Below are positions 6,900-7,415 of a DNA stretch of 7,415 bases, piece after piece. The DNA is taken from the NCBI RefSeq assembly GCF_015207245.1, contig NZ_JADEXF010000146.1, positions 1 through 7,415 of the forward strand, in the 5' to 3' direction. Each line of letters starts with the position of its first letter. Position 1 is the first letter of the stretch. A program made the position numbers and the translations under genes. This DNA comes from Nostoc cf. edaphicum LEGE 07299 (GTDB lineage: Bacteria; Cyanobacteriota; Cyanobacteriia; Cyanobacteriales; Nostocaceae). The notes under the pieces are model-generated. The model was given only the letters and a program-made list of their open reading frames with translations. It had not been told where the DNA came from and did not search any database.

Positions 6900-7175
6900 A
6901 TGTTGCATCAGGGAATGAGTGTATCGGGCTTCCACCATCACTTCAAGTCTGTCACTGCAATGAGTCCCTTACAGTACCAAAAGCAACTGCGGCTCCAGGA
7001 GGCTCGCCGTCTGATGCTGGGGGAAAAGCTTGATGCTACCAGTGCTGCCTACCGCGTGGGTTACGACGATGCCTCGCATTTTAATCGCGAGTACAAGCGG
7101 CTTTTTGGTGCGCCACCAATGCGCGATGTGGAGAGGCTGCGAGAAGCTGCTAGGGAGACTGCTAGTTCAATATGA
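6900..7175 (+). CDS. C-terminal fragment of the YqhC-like regulator
   Basis: A 91-aa frame from ATG 6900 ([19 protein letters not shown]). It carries the duplicated recognition helix of HTH1 and the whole of HTH2 ([26 protein letters not shown]), ending in a polar tail. No ribosome binding site is evident before ATG 6900 or the internal ATG 6915. It lacks the first half of HTH1 and all of the sensor domain. Translation as a separate protein is possible but unproven; it is better read as the downstream half of the broken gene. Confidence 0.6.
   Translation: MLHQGMSVSGFHHHFKSVTAMSPLQYQKQLRLQEARRLMLGEKLDATSAAYRVGYDDASHFNREYKRLFGAPPMRDVERLREAARETASSI
6911..6947 (+). repeat. 37-bp direct repeat, copy 2
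   Basis: Exact second copy of 6834-6870, placed after 40 unrelated bases (6871-6910). Those bases include the palindrome AACATT-T-AATGTT at 6892-6904 and ATCAGG at both of their ends (6871-6876, and 6907-6912 running into the repeat). Because the period (77 bp) is not a multiple of three, the duplication shifts the reading frame. Confidence 0.95.
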
Positions 7176-7277
7176 TGACAAAATTTTTGACTGCAAAAAT
7201 AAGAATTTCTGTTTTCTTTTTCCAACATTAGTTTTAAATACTTTTATCAAATTTCCAAAAGCATCTAACTGCACATA

Positions 7278-7318
7278 TTGGCTATGACAAATAATTTCAT
7301 TAACTAGTTAATAGCCAA
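7278..7318 (+). repeat. Inverted repeat TTGGCTAT / ATAGCCAA enclosing the palindrome TAACTAGTTA
   Basis: Perfect 8-bp arms at 7278-7285 and 7311-7318 surround a 25-base loop. The loop ends in the perfect 10-bp palindrome TAACTAGTTA (7301-7310). It lies about 100 bp after the regulator stop and is followed by AAAAGTG rather than a T-tract. It could help end transcription from the left or be a small degenerate inverted-repeat element; no transposase is nearby. Confidence 0.4.
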
Positions 7319-7339
7319 AAGTGTTGAATGTTAATAAAA

Positions 7340-7378
7340 ATCCGATAAAAATAGCCCAAAATATGTTAAATTTTGGGC
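7340..7378 (-). terminator. Intrinsic terminator for a leftward gene beyond the right edge
   Basis: GCCCAAAAT at 7354-7362 and ATTTTGGGC at 7370-7378 make a perfect 9-bp stem with a 7-base loop. Read on the minus strand the stem is followed by TATTTTTATCGGATTTTTATT, a good T-rich tract. On the plus strand the stem is followed by GGAAGATT, so it fits a minus-strand transcript entering from the right. Confidence 0.6.
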
Positions 7379-7415
7379 GGAAGATTAAAGTATATCTATT
7401 TGATAGTGATTATAA

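Larger units (their letters stand above)
6115..7175 (+). pseudogene. AraC-family regulator, YqhC-like, broken by a 77-bp insertion
   Basis: Transcription regulator with an AraC_N-type sensor domain and two C-terminal helix-turn-helix motifs, resembling E. coli YqhC, the activator of aldehyde reductase genes. The frame from ATG 6115 runs through the sensor domain (for example [18 protein letters not shown] and [20 protein letters not shown]) and the first HTH ([20 protein letters not shown]). It then stops at 6880-6882. The missing second HTH ([26 protein letters not shown]) follows in another frame, ending at TGA 7173-7175. Removing 77 bp (for example 6871-6947) rejoins the frames into one 327-aa protein of normal YqhC size. 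The 77 bp consist of 40 novel bases plus an exact copy of the 37 bases at 6834-6870. ATG 6157 is an alternative start; neither ATG has a clear ribosome binding site. It is divergent from the cupin operon, its likely target. As it stands DNA binding should be lost. Confidence 0.88.
7176..7415. other. AT-rich intergenic region to the right edge
   Basis: I see no gene in these 240 bases on either strand. They contain the dyad at 7278-7318 and the terminator-like hairpin at 7354-7378, both described separately. Base composition is clearly more AT-rich than the regulator gene. Confidence 0.5.

Noticed and set aside
6834..6947. Programmed ribosomal frameshifting to join the two regulator halves
   Set aside because: The halves are separated by 40 foreign bases and an in-frame stop, and share a duplicated segment; a one-base slip could not rebuild the normal protein.
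7278..7378. Insertion sequence or complete mobile element at the right end
   Set aside because: Only short inverted repeats are present; there is no transposase, no matching terminal repeats around a gene and no target duplication.

Overview
The window looks like chromosomal DNA of a filamentous, Nostoc-type cyanobacterium. The evidence is a cyanobacterial-style GH31 glucosidase and RsgA, six copies of the HIP1 octamer GCGATCGC, and GC-rich octamer tandem repeats of the kind common in Nostocales intergenic DNA. The species cannot be named from this sequence alone.

Layout. (1) Positions 1-1304, minus strand: the N-terminal 434 residues of a GH31 alpha-glucosidase, running off the left edge exactly where a GCAGGGGR octamer repeat begins inside the reading frame. 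(2) 1305-1778: a spacer with short dyads and a possible 34-codon ORF behind a strong ribosome binding site. (3) 1779-2840, plus strand: rsgA, a ribosome-assembly GTPase. (4) 2841-3053: a convergent spacer holding a 5.4-copy octamer tandem repeat of the same family as the one inside the GH31 gene. (5) 3054-5905, minus strand: a partly ruined catabolic or detoxification gene set. From its promoter side it reads: an intact hydroxynitrile-lyase-like cupin; a chimeric ORF joining the first 74 residues of a short-chain dehydrogenase (SDR) to the C-terminal two thirds of an alpha/beta hydrolase; the scar of a second SDR, with segments in three frames; the stop-riddled 3' end of a second cupin; and an intact aldo/keto reductase. 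(6) 5906-6114: a divergent control region with several dyads. (7) 6115-7175, plus strand: a YqhC-type AraC regulator broken by a 77-bp insertion that contains an exact 37-bp duplication of its own recognition-helix coding sequence. (8) 7176-7415: AT-rich spacer with two hairpins, one resembling a terminator for a leftward gene beyond the right edge.

How it fits together. A YqhC-like regulator divergent from reductase genes recalls the E. coli yqhC-yqhD-dkgA aldehyde-response locus. The inferred ancestral unit was an electrophile- or carbonyl-responsive regulator controlling a cupin, one or more SDRs, an alpha/beta hydrolase and an aldo/keto reductase. Short-homology deletions have since collapsed parts of it, leaving the cupin and the aldo/keto reductase as the clearly intact enzymes. 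The regulator lesion is flanked by perfect direct repeats, so it could in principle revert precisely and act as an ON/OFF switch. That is inference. The most unusual points are this repeat-flanked regulator break, the SDR-hydrolase chimera, and the octamer repeat present both inside a gene and between genes.
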